Shown here: positions 42,380 to 56,724 of the stretch, in pieces
Position numbering within the stretch: position 1 is the first letter of the stretch
Layout: each line of letters opens with the position of its first letter
From: Callipepla californica brunnescens
Taxonomy: Eukaryota; Chordata; Aves; Galliformes; Odontophoridae
Direction: 5' to 3'
NCBI GenBank assembly: GCA_023055505.1
Contig: JALIRH010000125.1
Span: 509,001-573,000 of the forward strand
Length of the DNA: 64,000 nucleotides
Translations under genes and position numbers: made by a program
Notes under the pieces: generated by a model
Told to the model about the DNA's origin: nothing
The model's input: the letters and a program-made list of their open reading frames with translations, nothing else
The model's database searches: none

Positions 42380-45300
42380 GACTTGATAGTGACTCCCCAC
42401 TGAACCATAACATCAGGGCCCCATAAATATCATCGGAATTGGCAACACAAACGGTTTGATAGTAGCTACCCGATCTTCAGGTCCTCTGATTGGAATGAAC
42501 TCAGCACTTTGCTGGCTGTTCCTTGCACCTCCCACCCCAGCTAATGTATGGGATGATTTGTATGATGTAACCCAAAACCAAACCCCAGGCCTACCCCTTC
42601 TCTCACCCTGACACTCGAACCAAACCTCCGCCTAAACCTAACCCTAATATCTAAGCCTAAGCCTAACCCTTCCAATTGCCCTAGCCCTAACACTAACCCT
42701 TTTCCTATACCTAACCCTGACCTCAACCCTGATCCTAACCTTTCCCTAACCCTAACACCAACCCGTAACATCATTTGAATCCTAATCCTATTCCAAACCT
42801 TAACCCTATCCCAAGGCCTAACCCTACTCTGACCTTTACACTCCAACTAACCCAACCTCGATCAAGAAATACAAATGGAATCCTAAACCTAAACCTAAAC
42901 CTAAACCTACTGCTAACACCACAAGTCAGCCTACTTTTCTCCCTAAATCTAATCACAAATCTCAAAAAATCTTTGTCCCTAACCCTAATCATAAATCCAG
43001 TCCAAACTCTGAAACTTTCCCAAAACCTATGCCTATTCCTAACACTTACTCTTACCCTAAGTCTATCCCTAACACTAACCCTTCTCCCAGACACAACCCT
43101 AAAGCCAACACTAATCCTAACCTAATCTTTATCCTAATCCTAAACCTAATCCTAACTCTTACCCTAATTCTAACTCTACCCTAACCCTAACTCTGACCCT
43201 CAAACCAAACCCACATTTAAGCACAACCCTAATCCCGACACCTAGCATCAGATTACCACAACCCTAACGGAACCCTAACCCTAACACTAATGCTAGGACT
43301 ATCCCAAACCCTAACCCAAGTACTAGACCAAACCATACCCCTATCCCTCACTCTAAAACTAACAACCCTAACTAAACTCTAACCGTAACCCTATCCCTAA
43401 TACTAACACTAATCATCTTTTAAACACCAATGTTATTCCTATTCCTAAACCTTACCCAATCTCCAAATGAAATCCAAGGCCGGTGCCTTCTCACACCCTA
43501 ACGATCAAACCAAACCTACATCTAAACCTAACCCTAAATCCAATCTTTACCCTAAACCATACACTTGCCCTGGCCTTAACACTAACCCTTTCCCTATACC
43601 TAACCCTAACCCTAACCTTAACACTAATTTGAGGCCTATCCCTAGTAGGAACCCAAAACCTAATTGGAATCTGAATCCTGTTCTTAACCTTAACCCTAAC
43701 ACGACTTAACTCTACTCTGACCCTAAAAGTCAAATTAACCCTACTCCTTACCCTAAACCTCAATCTAAACCTAAACCTAACCCTAAACCTAAACTTCACA
43801 AGAACACTCAACCTAATCCTAGCACTAACCTAAACTAAAACTAAAACACCTTTTTTGCTAACCCTAATCCTAAATCTAACCCTAACCCCAAAACTCCCCC
43901 AAACCTGACCCTAAACCTAATCCACTCCAAAATCCTTACCCTAACCCTAACCCCAAACACCCTAATACTAGAACTAAAGCAATCCTTCACCCTAACCCTA
44001 AAACTAACAATTTAACTTTGACCCTAAAACTCAAATTCACCCTACATACACTTGATGCTACCTAGGTTAGGGTCAGGCTCAATCTGGGTTTTGTGTTGGG
44101 GTCAAAGGGATAGGGTTAGGGTAGAGTTCGAGTTAGGATGAAGGTAATGCTTACAGATATGTTTAGAGAATGGAACAGGGTTAGGGTTAAGGTTAGGGTA
44201 AGGTTGAAGGTTAGGCTCAGGGACAGATTTAGGGTTAGAGTTTGGGTTCCTTTTAGGTTTAGGGATAGGGTTAGGGTACGGTTAGGTATTGTACAACGCT
44301 AAGTGTTAGCTTCTGGGTAAGGGATAGGGTTAGGGTAAGGGTTAGATTCAGGGTTAGGGTTAGCATTAGCATCAGGGTTAGGGTTATGGTAAGAGTTAGG
44401 ATAGGGAATGGGATACAGTTAGGGTAAGGGTTAGGAATAGGGTTAGGGTTACATTAAGGTTAGGGTTAGTGTTTGGATCAGGGGTAGGGTTAGGAATAAA
44501 GTTAGAGTAAGGGCTAGGATTAGGGTTAGGGTTAGGGTAGGGATACGGTTAGGGTAGAGTTAAGGTTAGGGTAGGGTTAGGGTTAGGGTAGGGGTTAGGG
44601 ATAGGGTTAGGGTTAGGGTTAGGGTTAGGTTAGGGTTTGGGTTATGGTAAGAGTTAGGATAGGGATTGTGATACGGTTAGGGTAAGGGTTAGGAATAGGG
44701 ATAGGGTTTGATTAGGGTAAGGGTTATTGTTTGGATTAGGGGTAGGGTTACGAATAAAGTTAGAGTTAGGGCTAGGATTAGGGTTAGGGTTCGGGATTGG
44801 ATTAGTGTTAGGGTAAGGAATAAAGTTAGAGTGTTAGGATTAGGGTTAGGGTAAAGTAGGGTTATGGGTAGGGTTAGGGTTAGGGTTAGGGTTAGGGTTA
44901 GGGTTAGGGTTTGGGTTAGGCTAGGGTTAGGGTAAGGGTTAGGGTTAGGATAAGAATTAGGATAGGGATTGTGATACAGTTAAGGTAAGGGTTAGGAATT
45001 AGGGTTAGGGTTAGGGTTAGGATTAGGGTTAGGGTTAGGGTTAGGATTAGGGTTAGGGTTAAGGTTAGAGTTAGGGTTAGGGTTAGGGTTAGGGTTAGGG
45101 TTAGGGTTAGGGTTAGGGTTAGGGTTAGGGTTAGGGTTAGGGTTAGGGTTAGGTAAGGGTTAGGGTTAGGGTAAGAATTAGGATAGGGATTGTGATACAG
45201 TTAAGGTAAGGGTTAGGAATTAGGGTTAGGGTTAGGGTTAGAATTAGGTTAGGGCTAGGGTTAGGGTTAGGGTTAGGGTTAATGTAGTTTAGGGCTAGGG

Positions 45301-47158
45301 TTATGGTTAGGGTTAGGATAGGGTTAATGTAGGGTTAGGGTTAGTGCTAGGAATCAATTTGGAGGAAGGAAAAGGTATAGGAATTGGTTCATTGTTAGCG
45401 TTAGTCTTCAGGGTTAGGGTTCGGATTTAGCACTATGTTTCAGGTTCCTTTTAGGTTTAGTGATAAGGATTAGGGGTACGTTTAGGTATTGTACAATGCT
45501 AAGTGTTAGCTTCTGGGTGGGGGTTGGGGTTAGATTAAGGGTGAGGGTTAGGGTTAGGACTAGATTTAGGATTAGGTTTAGGAATAGGTTTTCTTTGATT
45601 GTTAGGGTGAGAGAAAGGTTAGGCCTTGGGTTTGTTTTTGGAATAGTTTTGGGTTTCAGAATAGGAATTGGGTTAGTATTTGGAATCTGATTGCTTTAGT
45701 ATTAGTGTTAGGGTGGGGGTTAGAAGTTAGGTGAGCGTTGTGGTAATCTAATGCTTTGTGTTAGGCTTAGGGTTGGGCTTTTACTTGAGGTTGGTGTTAG
45801 GGTCAGCTTTAGTTTGAAGGTAGATTTAGAGTTTAAATTGTGGTCATGCTTGGGATTAGTTTTAGAGTTAGGGTAAGATTTAGGTTTCCTTTCAGTGTTA
45901 GGCTGTGAGAATTGTAGGCTTTGTGTTTTTGGGTTTGTGTTGGGTTTAGGAATTGGAATAGTGTTTGGGATAGTATTAGCGTTAAGGCTGGGGTTAGAGT
46001 TAGGTGATGGCTGTGGTAATCTAATGCTTTGTGTTAGGTTTAGGGTTGGGCTTCCATCTGGGGTTGGTTTTAAGGTCCCATTTAGATTTCAGGAAGAATT
46101 GGAGTTAAATTGAGGTAACGGTTAGGATTAGATTTAGGGTTCTGATAAGGGTTAGGTTAGGGTTAGGGTTTGGTTCCAAGTTGTTTTTAGGGTTAGGGTT
46201 AACGTTAGGTTTCAGGATAGGGTTAGGAATATAGCTAGGTGTTTGTTAGGTAAGGTTTAGTCCTGGGGTTTCAGTTCGGGTTAGGTGAAGCGTTAGTTTT
46301 ACAGTTAGAAGACATGTTAGGGTTAGGGTTAGGTTTTGGTGTAGATTTAGGTTTAGGGTAAGGGTTAGGGATGTAGATGAAGGTTTAGTGGAAGGGGTAG
46401 GGTTCTCTTTAGTTTTAGGACCAGGGAAGGGTCCTAAAAGGGCCTTGGCTAAGGGTGAGTTTTAGTATTTGATTTAGCGTTGCGTTCAGATCTAGGTTAG
46501 TTTGAGTGTCAGGCTGAGAGAAGGGGTAGGCCTTGGGTTTGGTTCTGGCTTAGTGTTAGGTTTAGGAATAGGAATAGTTTTGGTGTTTGGATTGGGTTTG
46601 GGGTTAGTAGTAGGGATTGGATTGGGGTTAGTGTTAGGTGAGATCTGCGGTAATCTGATGCTTTCTTTGAGGCTTGAGGTTTGAGCTTAAACGTGGTGTT
46701 GGTTTTAGGGTAGGATTTAGGGCTAGGGTTTGGTTGAGGGTAGCATTAGGTTTAGGTTTAGGGGAAGGGTTTTGGTTAGGGTAGAGGTTAGAATTCTGGT
46801 TTGGGTTAGGAATAGGGTTCTGGACAAGGTAAGGATTTAGTCCTAGGTTTCCAGTTAGGGTAAGGTGAAGTGCTGGTGTTCTAGTTAGGAGAAGAGTTAG
46901 GTTGAGGTTTCGGGTTAGGTTTTTTTGTCGATTTAGGTTTTAGGTAAGGGGTAGATTTTAGACAACATGAGCTTTCTGGTCAGAGTAGGGTTAGGCCTTA
47001 GAATATGGATAAGATTAGGATAAATGTAGGGTTAGTTTCGGGTTTAGGTTAGTTTGAGTGTTAGGCTGAGAGAAGGGGAGGGCCTTGGGTTTGGGTTTGG
47101 TTTAGGGTTAAGATAAGGTTTAGGAATAGGAGTAGGTTTGGGGTTTGGATTGGGTTTG
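42380..47158. repeat. Array unit 3, 4,779 bp
   Basis: Marker alleles: G, G, T, C, G. It has its own variant near 45,236, where GAATTAGGTTAGGGCTAGG replaces the GGTTTAGGTTTAGG string of its neighbours. Copy 0 has a closely similar variant near 30,900, which suggests exchange between non-adjacent copies. Confidence 0.97.
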
Positions 47159-50100
47159 GACTTGATAGTGACTCCCCACTGAACCATAACATCAGGGCCC
47201 CATAAATATCATCGGAATTGGCAACACAAACGGTTTGATAGTAGCTACCCGATCTTCAGGTCCTCTGATTGGAATGAACTCAGCACTTTGCTGGCTGTTC
47301 CTTGCACCTCCCACCCCAGCTAATGTATGGGATGATTTGTATGATGTAACCCAAAACCAAACCCCAGGCCTACCCCTTCTCTCACCCTGACACTCGAACC
47401 AAACCTCCGCCTAAACCTAACCCTAATATCTAAGCCTAAGCCTAACCCTTCCAATTGCCCTAGCCCTAACACTAACCCTTTTCCTATACCTAACCCTGAC
47501 CTCAACCCTGATCCTAACCTTTCCCTAACCCTAACACCAACCCGTAACATCATTTGAATCCTAATCCTATTCCAAACCTTAACCCTATCCCAAGGCCTAA
47601 CCCTACTCTGACCTTTACACTCCAACTAACCCAACCTCGATCAAGAAATACAAATGGAATCCTAAACCTAAACCTAAACCTAAACCTACTGCTAACACCA
47701 CAAGTCAGCCTACTTTTCTCCCTAAATCTAATCACAAATCTCAAAAAATCTTTGTCCCTAACCCTAATCATAAATCCAGTCCAAACTCTGAAACTTTCCC
47801 AAAACCTATGCCTATTCCTAACACTTACTCTTACCCTAAGTCTATCCCTAACACTAACCCTTCTCCCAGACACAACCCTAAAGCCAACACTAATCCTAAC
47901 CTAATCTTTATCCTAATCCTAAACCTAATCCTAACTCTTACCCTAATTCTAACTCTACCCTAACCCTAACTCTGACCCTCAAACCAAACCCACATTTAAG
48001 CACAACCCTAATCCCGACACCTAGCATCAGATTACCACAACCCTAACGGAACCCTAACCCTAACACTAATGCTAGGACTATCCCAAACCCTAACCCAAGT
48101 ACTAGACCAAACCATACCCCTATCCCTCACTCTAAAACTAACAACCCTAACTAAACTCTAACCGTAACCCTATCCCTAATACTAACACTAATCATCTTTT
48201 AAACACCAATGTTATTCCTATTCCTAAACCTTACCCAATCTCCAAATGAAATCCAAGGCCGGTGCCTTCTCACACCCTAACGATCAAACCAAACCTACAT
48301 CTAAACCTAACCCTAAATCCAATCTTTACCCTAAACCATACACTTGCCCTGGCCTTAACACTAACCCTTTCCCTATACCTAACCCTAACCCTAACCTTAA
48401 CACTAATTTGAGGCCTATCCCTAGTAGGAACCCAAAACCTAATTGGAATCTGAATCCTGTTCTTAACCTTAACCCTAACACGACTTAACTCTACTCTGAC
48501 CCTAAAAGTCAAATTAACCCTACTCCTTACCCTAAACCTCAATCTAAACCTAAACCTAACCCTAAACCTAAACTTCACAAGAACACTCAACCTAATCCTA
48601 GCACTAACCTAAACTAAAACTAAAACAACTTTTTTGCTAACCCTAATCCTAAATCTAACCCTAACCCCAAAACTCCCCCAAACCTGACCCTAAACCTAAT
48701 CCACTCCAAAATCCTTACCCTAACCCTAACCCCAAACACCCTAATACTAGAACTAAAGCAATCCTTCACCCTAACCCTAAAACTAACAATTTAACTTTGA
48801 CCCTAAAACTCAAATTCACCCTACATACACTTTATGCTACCTAGGTTAGGGTCAGGCTCAATCTGGGTTTTGTGTTGGGGTCAAAGGGATAGGGTTAGGG
48901 TAGAGTTCGAGTTAGGATGAAGGTAATGCTTACAGATATGTTTAGAGAATGGAACAGGGTTAGGGTTAAGGTTAGGGTAAGGTTGAAGGTTAGGCTCAGG
49001 GACAGATTTAGGGTTAGAGTTTGGGTTCCTTTTAGGTTTAGGGATAGGGTTAGGGTACGGTTAGGTATTGTACAACGCTAAGTGTTAGCTTCTGGGTAAG
49101 GGATAGGGTTAGGGTAAGGGTTAGATTCAGGGTTAGGGTTAGCATTAGCATCAGGGTTAGGGTTATGGTAAGAGTTAGGATAGGGAATGGGATACAGTTA
49201 GGGTAAGGGTTAGGAATAGGGTTAGGGTTACATTAAGGTTAGGGTTAGTGTTTGGATCAGGGGTAGGGTTAGGAATAAAGTTAGAGTAAGGGCTAGGATT
49301 AGGGTTAGGGTTAGGGTAGGGATACGGTTAGGGTAGAGTTAAGGTTAGGGTAGGGTTAGGGTTAGGGTAGGGGTTAGGGATAGGGTTAGGGTTAGGGTTA
49401 GGGTTAGGGTTAGGTTAGGGTTTGGGTTATGGTAAGAGTTAGGATAGGGATTGTGATACGGTTAGGGTAAGGGTTAGGAATAGGGATAGGGTTTGATTAG
49501 GGTAAGGGTTATTGTTTGGATTAGGGGTAGGGTTACGAATAAAGTTAGAGTTAGGGCTAGGATTAGGGTTACGGTTCGGGATTGGATTAGTGTTAGGGTA
49601 AGGAATAAAGTTAGAGTGTTAGGATTAGGGTTAGGGTAAAGTAGGGTTAGGGGTAGGGTTAGGGTTAGGGTTAGCGTTAGGGTTAGGGTTAGGGTTAGGG
49701 TTTGGGTTAGGCTAGGGTTAGGGTAAGGGTTAGGGTTAGGATAAGAATTAGGATAGGGATTGTGATACAGTTAAGGTAAGGGTTAGGAATTAGGGTTAGG
49801 GTTAGGGTTAGGATTAGGGTTAGGGTTAGGGTTAGGATTAGGGTTAGGGTTAAGGTTAGAGTTAGGGTTAGGGTTAGGGTTAGGGTTAGGGTTAGGGTTA
49901 GGGTTAGGGTTAGGGTTAGGGTTAGGGTTAGGTAAGGGTTAGGGTTAGGGTAAGAATTAGGATAGGGATTGTGATACAGTTAAGGTAAGGGTTAGGAATT
50001 AGGGTTAGGGTTAGGGTTAGGTTTAGGTTTAGGTTTAGGGTTAGGGTTAGGGTTAGGGTTAATGTAGTTTAGGGCTAGGGTTATGGTTAGGGTTAGGATA

Positions 50101-51938
50101 GGGTTAATGTAGGGTTAGGGTTAGTGCTAGGAATCAATTTGGAGGAAGGAAAAGGTATAGGAATTGGTTCATTGTTAGCGTTAGTCTTCAGGGTTAGGGT
50201 TCGGATTTAGCACTATGTTTCAGGTTCCTTTTAGGTTTAGTGATAAGGATTAGGGGTACGTTTAGGTATTGTACAATGCTAAGTGTTAGCTTCTGGGTGG
50301 GGGTTGGGGTTAGATTAAGGGTGAGGGTTAGGGTTAGGACTAGATTTAGGATTAGGTTTAGGAATAGGTTTTCTTTGATTGTTAGGGTGAGAGAAAGGTT
50401 AGGCCTTGGGTTTGTTTTTGGAATAGTTTTGGGTTTCAGAATAGGAATTGGGTTAGTATTTGGAATCTGATTGCTTTAGTATTAGTGTTAGGGTGGGGGT
50501 TAGAAGTTAGGTGAGCGTTGTGGTAATCTAATGCTTTGTGTTAGGCTTAGGGTTGGGCTTTTACTTGAGGTTGGTGTTAGGGTCAGCTTTAGTTTGAAGG
50601 TAGATTTAGAGTTTAAATTGTGGTCATGCTTGGGATTAGTTTTAGAGTTAGGGTAAGATTTAGGTTTCCTTTCAGTGTTAGGCTGTGAGAATTGTAGGCT
50701 TTGTGTTTTTGGGTTTGTGTTGGGTTTAGGAATTGGAATAGTGTTTGGGATAGTATTAGCGTTAAGGCTGGGGTTAGAGTTAGGTGATGGCTGTGGTAAT
50801 CTAATGCTTTGTGTTAGGTTTAGGGTTGGGCTTCCATCTGGGGTTGGTTTTAAGGTCCCATTTAGATTTCAGGAAGAATTGGAGTTAAATTGAGGTAACG
50901 GTTAGGATTAGATTTAGGGTTCTGATAAGGGTTAGGTTAGGGTTAGGGTTTGGTTCCAAGTTGTTTTTAGGGTTAGGGTTAACGTTAGGTTTCAGGATAG
51001 GGTTAGGAATATAGCTAGGTGTTTGTTAGGTAAGGTTTAGTCCTGGGGTTTCAGTTCGGGTTAGGTGAAGCGTTAGTTTTACAGTTAGAAGACATGTTAG
51101 GGTTAGGGTTAGGTTTTGGTGTAGATTTAGGTTTAGGGTAAGGGTTAGGGATGTAGATGAAGGTTTAGTGGAAGGGGTAGGGTTCTCTTTAGTTTTAGGA
51201 CCAGGGAAGGGTCCTAAAAGGGCCTTGGCTAAGGGTGAGTTTTAGTATTTGATTTAGCGTTGCGTTCAGATCTAGGTTAGTTTGAGTGTCAGGCTGAGAG
51301 AAGGGGTAGGCCTTGGGTTTGGTTCTGGCTTAGTGTTAGGTTTAGGAATAGGAATAGTTTTGGTGTTTGGATTGGGTTTGGGGTTAGTAGTAGGGATTGG
51401 ATTGGGGTTAGTGTTAGGTGAGATCTGCGGTAATCTGATGCTTTCTTTGAGGCTTGAGGTTTGAGCTTAAACGTGGTGTTGGTTTTAGGGTAGGATTTAG
51501 GGCTAGGGTTTGGTTGAGGGTAGCATTAGGTTTAGGTTTAGGGGAAGGGTTTTGGTTAGGGTAGAGGTTAGAATTCTGGTTTGGGTTAGGAATAGGGTTC
51601 TGGACAAGGTAAGGATTTAGTCCTAGGTTTCCAGTTAGGGTAAGGTGAAGTGCTGGTGTTCTAGTTAGGAGAAGAGTTAGGTTGAGGTTTCGGGTTAGGT
51701 TTTTTTGTCGATTTAGGTTTTAGGTAAGGGGTAGATTTTAGACAACATGAGCTTTCTGGTCAGAGTAGGGTTAGGCCTTAGAATATGGATAAGATTAGGA
51801 TAAATGTAGGGTTAGTTTCGGGTTTAGGTTAGTTTGAGTGTTAGGCTGAGAGAAGGGGAGGGCCTTGGGTTTGGGTTTGGTTTAGGGTTAAGATAAGGTT
51901 TAGGAATAGGAGTAGGTTTGGGGTTTGGATTGGGTTTG
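47159..51938. repeat. Array unit 4, 4,780 bp
   Basis: Marker alleles: G, G, T, A, T. It carries a TTAGCG interruption in the TTAGGG run (about 49,673) and GGTTACGGTTCGGG near 49,567, both shared with units 5 and 6 but not with units 1-3. Confidence 0.97.
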
Positions 51939-54900
51939 GACTTGATAGTGACTCCCCACTGAACCATAACATCAGGGCCCCATAAATATCATTGGAATTG
52001 GCAACACAAACGGTTTGATAGTAGCTACCCGATCTTCAGGTCCTCTGATTGGAATGAACTCAGCACTTTGCTGGCTGTTCCTTGCACCTCCCACCCCAGC
52101 TAATGTATGGGATGATTTGTATGATGTAACCCAAAACCAAACCCCAGGCCTACCCCTTCTCTCACCCTGACACTCGAACCAAACCTCCGCCTAAACCTAA
52201 CCCTAATATCTAAGCCTAAGCCTAACCCTTCCAATTGCCCTAGCCCTAACACTAACCCTTTTCCTATACCTAACCCTGACCTCAACCCTGATCCTAACCT
52301 TTCCCTAACCCTAACACCAACCCGTAACATCATTTGAATCCTAATCCTATTCCAAACCTTAACCCTATCCCAAGGCCTAACCCTACTCTGACCTTTACAC
52401 TCCAACTAACCCAACCTCGATCAATAAATACAAATGGAATCCTAAACCTAAACCTAAACCTAAACCTACTGCTAACACCACAAGTCAGCCTACTTTTCTC
52501 CCTAAATCTAATCACAAATCTCAAAAAATCTTTGTCCCTAACCCTAATCATAAATCCAGTCCAAACTCTGAAACTTTCCCAAAACCTATGCCTATTCCTA
52601 ACACTTACTCTTACCCTAAGTCTATCCCTAACACTAACCCTTCTCCCAGACACAACCCTAAAGCCAACACTAATCCTAACCTAATCTTTATCCTAATCCT
52701 AAACCTAATCCTAACTCTTACCCTAATTCTAACTCTACCCTAACCCTAACTCTGACCCTCAAACCAAACCCACATTTAAGCACAACCCTAATCCCGACAC
52801 CTAGCATCAGATTACCACAACCCTAACGGAACCCTAACCCTAACACTAATGCTATGACTATCCCAAACCCTAACCCAAGTACTAGACCAAACCATACCCC
52901 TATCCCTCACTCTAAAACTAACAACCCTAACTAAACTCTAACCGTAACCCTATCCCTAATACTAACACTAATCATCTTTTAAACACCAATGTTATTCCTA
53001 TTCCTAAACCTTACCCAATCTCCAAATGAAATCCAAGGCCGGTGCCTTCTCACACCCTAACGATCAAACCAAACCTACATCTAAACCTAACCCTAAATCC
53101 AATCTTTACCCTAAACCATACACTTGCCCTGGCCTTAACACTAACCCTTTCCCTATACCTAACCCTAACCCTAACCTTAACACTAATTTGAGGCCTATCC
53201 CTAGTAGGAACCCAAAACCTAATTGGAATCTGAATCCTGTTCTTAACCTTAACCCTAACACGACTTAACTCTACTCTGACCCTAAAAGTCAAATGAACCC
53301 TACTCCTTACCCTAAACCTCAATCTAAACCTAAACCTAACCCTAAACCTAAACTTCACAAGAACACTCAACCTAATCCTAGCACTAACCTAAACTAAAAC
53401 TAAAACAACTTTTTTGCTAACCCTAATCCTAAATCTAACCCTAACCCCAAAACTCCCCCAAACCTGACCCTAAACCTAATCCACTCCAAAATCCTTACCC
53501 TAACCCTAACCCCAAACACCCTAATACTAGAACTAAAGCAATCCTTCACCCTAACCCTAAAACTAACAATTTAACTTTGACCCTAAAACTCAAATTCACC
53601 CTACATACACTTTATGCTACCTAGGTTAGGGTCAGGCTCAATCTGGGTTTTGTGTTGGGGTCAAAGGGATAGGGTTAGGGTAGAGTTCGAGTTAGGATGA
53701 AGGTAATGCTTACAGATATGTTTAGAGAATGGAACAGGGTTAGGGTTAAGGTTAGGGTAAGGTTGAAGGTTAGGCTCAGGGACAGATTTAGGGTTAGAGT
53801 TTGGGTTCCTTTTAGGTTTAGGGATAGGGTTAGGGTACGGTTAGGTATTGTACAACGCTAAGTGTTAGCTTCTGGGTAAGGGATAGGGTTAGGGTAAGGG
53901 TTAGATTCAGGGTTAGGGTTAGCATTAGCATCAGGGTTAGGGTTATGGTAAGAGTTAGGATAGGGAATGGGATACAGTTAGGGTAAGGGTTAGGAATAGG
54001 GTTAGGGTTACATTAAGGTTAGGGTTAGTGTTTGGATCAGGGGTAGGGTTAGGAATAAAGTTAGAGTAAGGGCTAGGATTAGGGTTAGGGTTAGGGTAGG
54101 GATACGGTTAGGGTAGAGTTAAGGTTAGGGTAGGGTTAGGGTTAGGGTAGGGGTTAGGGATAGGGTTAGGGTTAGGGTTAGGGTTAGGGTTAGGTTAGGG
54201 TTTGGGTTATGGTAAGAGTTAGGATAGGGATTGTGATACGGTTAGGGTAAGGGTTAGGAATAGGGATAGGGTTTGATTAGGGTAAGGGTTATTGTTTGGA
54301 TTAGGGGTAGGGTTACGAATAAAGTTAGAGTTAGGGCTAGGATTAGGGTTACGGTTCGGGATTGGATTAGTGTTAGGGTAAGGAATAAAGTTAGAGTGTT
54401 AGGATTAGGGTTAGGGTAAAGTAGGGTTAGGGGTAGGGTTAGGGTTAGGGTTAGCGTTAGGGTTAGGGTTAGGGTTAGGGTTTGGGTTAGGCTAGGGTTA
54501 GGGTAAGGGTTAGGGTTAGGATAAGAATTAGGATAGGGATTGTGATACAGTTAAGGTAAGGGTTAGGAATTAGGGTTAGGGTTAGGGTTAGGATTAGGGT
54601 TAGGGTTAGGGTTAGGATTAGGGTTAGGGTTAAGGTTAGAGTTAGGGTTAGGGTTAGGGTTAGGGTTAGGGTTAGGGTTAGGGTTAGGGTTAGGGTTAGG
54701 GTTAGGGTTAGGGTTAGGTAAGGGTTAGGGTTAGGGTAAGAATTAGGATAGGGATTGTGATACAGTTAAGGTAAGGGTTAGGAATTAGGGTTAGGGTTAG
54801 GGTTAGGTTTAGGTTTAGGTTTAGGGTTAGGGTTAGGGTTAGGGTTAATGTAGTTTAGGGCTAGGGTTATGGTTAGGGTTAGGATAGGGTTAATGTAGGG

Positions 54901-56724
54901 TTAGGGTTAGTGCTAGGAATCAATTTGGAGGAAGGAAAAGGTATAGGAATTGGTTCATTGTTAGCGTTAGTCTTCAGGGTTAGGGTTCGGATTTAGCACT
55001 ATGTTTCAGGTTCCTTTTAGGTTTAGTGATAAGGATTAGGGGTACGTTTAGGTATTGTACAATGCTAAGTGTTAGCTTCTGGGTGGGGGTTGGGGTTAGA
55101 TTAAGGGTGAGGGTTAGGGTTAGGACTAGATTTAGGATTAGGTTTAGGAATAGGTTTTCTTTGATTGTTAGGGTGAGAGAAAGGTTAGGCCTTGGGTTTG
55201 TTTTTGGAATAGTTTTGGGTTTCAGAATAGGAATTGGGTTAGTATTTGGAATCTGATTGCTTTAGTATTAGTGTTAGGGTGGGGGTTAGAAGTTAGGTGA
55301 GCGTTGTGGTAATCTAATGCTTTGTGTTAGGCTTAGGGTTGGGCTTTTACTTGAGGTTGGTGTTAGGGTCAGCTTTAGTTTGAAGGTAGATTTAGAGTTT
55401 AAATTGTGGTCATGCTTGGGATTAGTTTTAGAGTTAGGGTAAGATTTAGGTTTCCTTTCAGTGTTAGGCTGTGAGAATTGTAGGCTTTGTGTTTTTGGGT
55501 TTGTGTTGGGTTTAGGAATTGGAATAGTGTTTGGGATAGTATTAGCGTTAAGGCTGGGGTTAGAGTTAGGTGATGGCTGTGGTAATCTAATGCTTTGTGT
55601 TAGGTTTAGGGTTGGGCTTCCATCTGGGGTTGGTTTTAAGGTCCCATTTAGATTTCAGGAAGAATTGGAGTTAAATTGAGGTAACGGTTAGGATTAGATT
55701 TAGGGTTCTGATAAGGGTTAGGTTAGGGTTAGGGTTTGGTTCCAAGTTGTTTTTAGGGTTAGGGTTAACGTTAGGTTTCAGGATAGGGTTAGGAATATAG
55801 CTAGGTGTTTGTTAGGTAAGGTTTAGTCCTGGGGTTTCAGTTCGGGTTAGGTGAAGCGTTAGTTTTACAGTTAGAAGACATGTTAGGGTTAGGGTTAGGT
55901 TTTGGTGTAGATTTAGGTTTAGGGTAAGGGTTAGGGATGTAGATGAAGGTTTAGTGGAAGGGGTAGGGTTCTCTTTAGTTTTAGGACCAGGGAAGGGTCC
56001 TAAAAGGGCCTTGGCTAAGGGTGAGTTTTAGTATTTGATTTAGCGTTGCGTTCAGATCTAGGTTAGTTTGAGTGTCAGGCTGAGAGAAGGGGTAGGCCTT
56101 GGGTTTGGTTCTGGCTTAGTGTTAGGTTTAGGAATAGGAATAGTTTTGGTGTTTGGATTGGGTTTGGGGTTAGTAGTAGGGATTGGATTGGGGTTAGTGT
56201 TAGGTGAGATCTGCGGTAATCTGATGCTTTCTTTGAGGCTTGAGGTTTGAGCTTAAACGTGGTGTTGGTTTTAGGGTAGGATTTAGGGCTAGGGTTTGGT
56301 TGAGGGTAGCATTAGGTTTAGGTTTAGGGGAAGGGTTTTGGTTAGGGTAGAGGTTAGAATTCTGGTTTGGGTTAGGAATAGGGTTCTGGACAAGGTAAGG
56401 ATTTAGTCCTAGGTTTCCAGTTAGGGTAAGGTGAAGTGCTGGTGTTCTAGTTAGGAGAAGAGTTAGGTTGAGGTTTCGGGTTAGGTTTTTTTGTCGATTT
56501 AGGTTTTAGGTAAGGGGTAGATTTTAGACAACATGAGCTTTCTGGTCAGAGTAGGGTTAGGCCTTAGAATATGGATAAGATTAGGATAAATGTAGGGTTA
56601 GTTTCGGGTTTAGGTTAGTTTGAGTGTTAGGCTGAGAGAAGGGGAGGGCCTTGGGTTTGGGTTTGGTTTAGGGTTAAGATAAGGTTTAGGAATAGGAGTA
56701 GGTTTGGGGTTTGGATTGGGTTTG
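51939..56724. repeat. Array unit 5, 4,786 bp
   Basis: Marker alleles: T, T, G, A, T, identical to unit 1 in the CCCTAA half. The TTAGGG half carries the TTAGCG and TTACGG variants of units 4 and 6, so the unit is a mosaic. Confidence 0.97.
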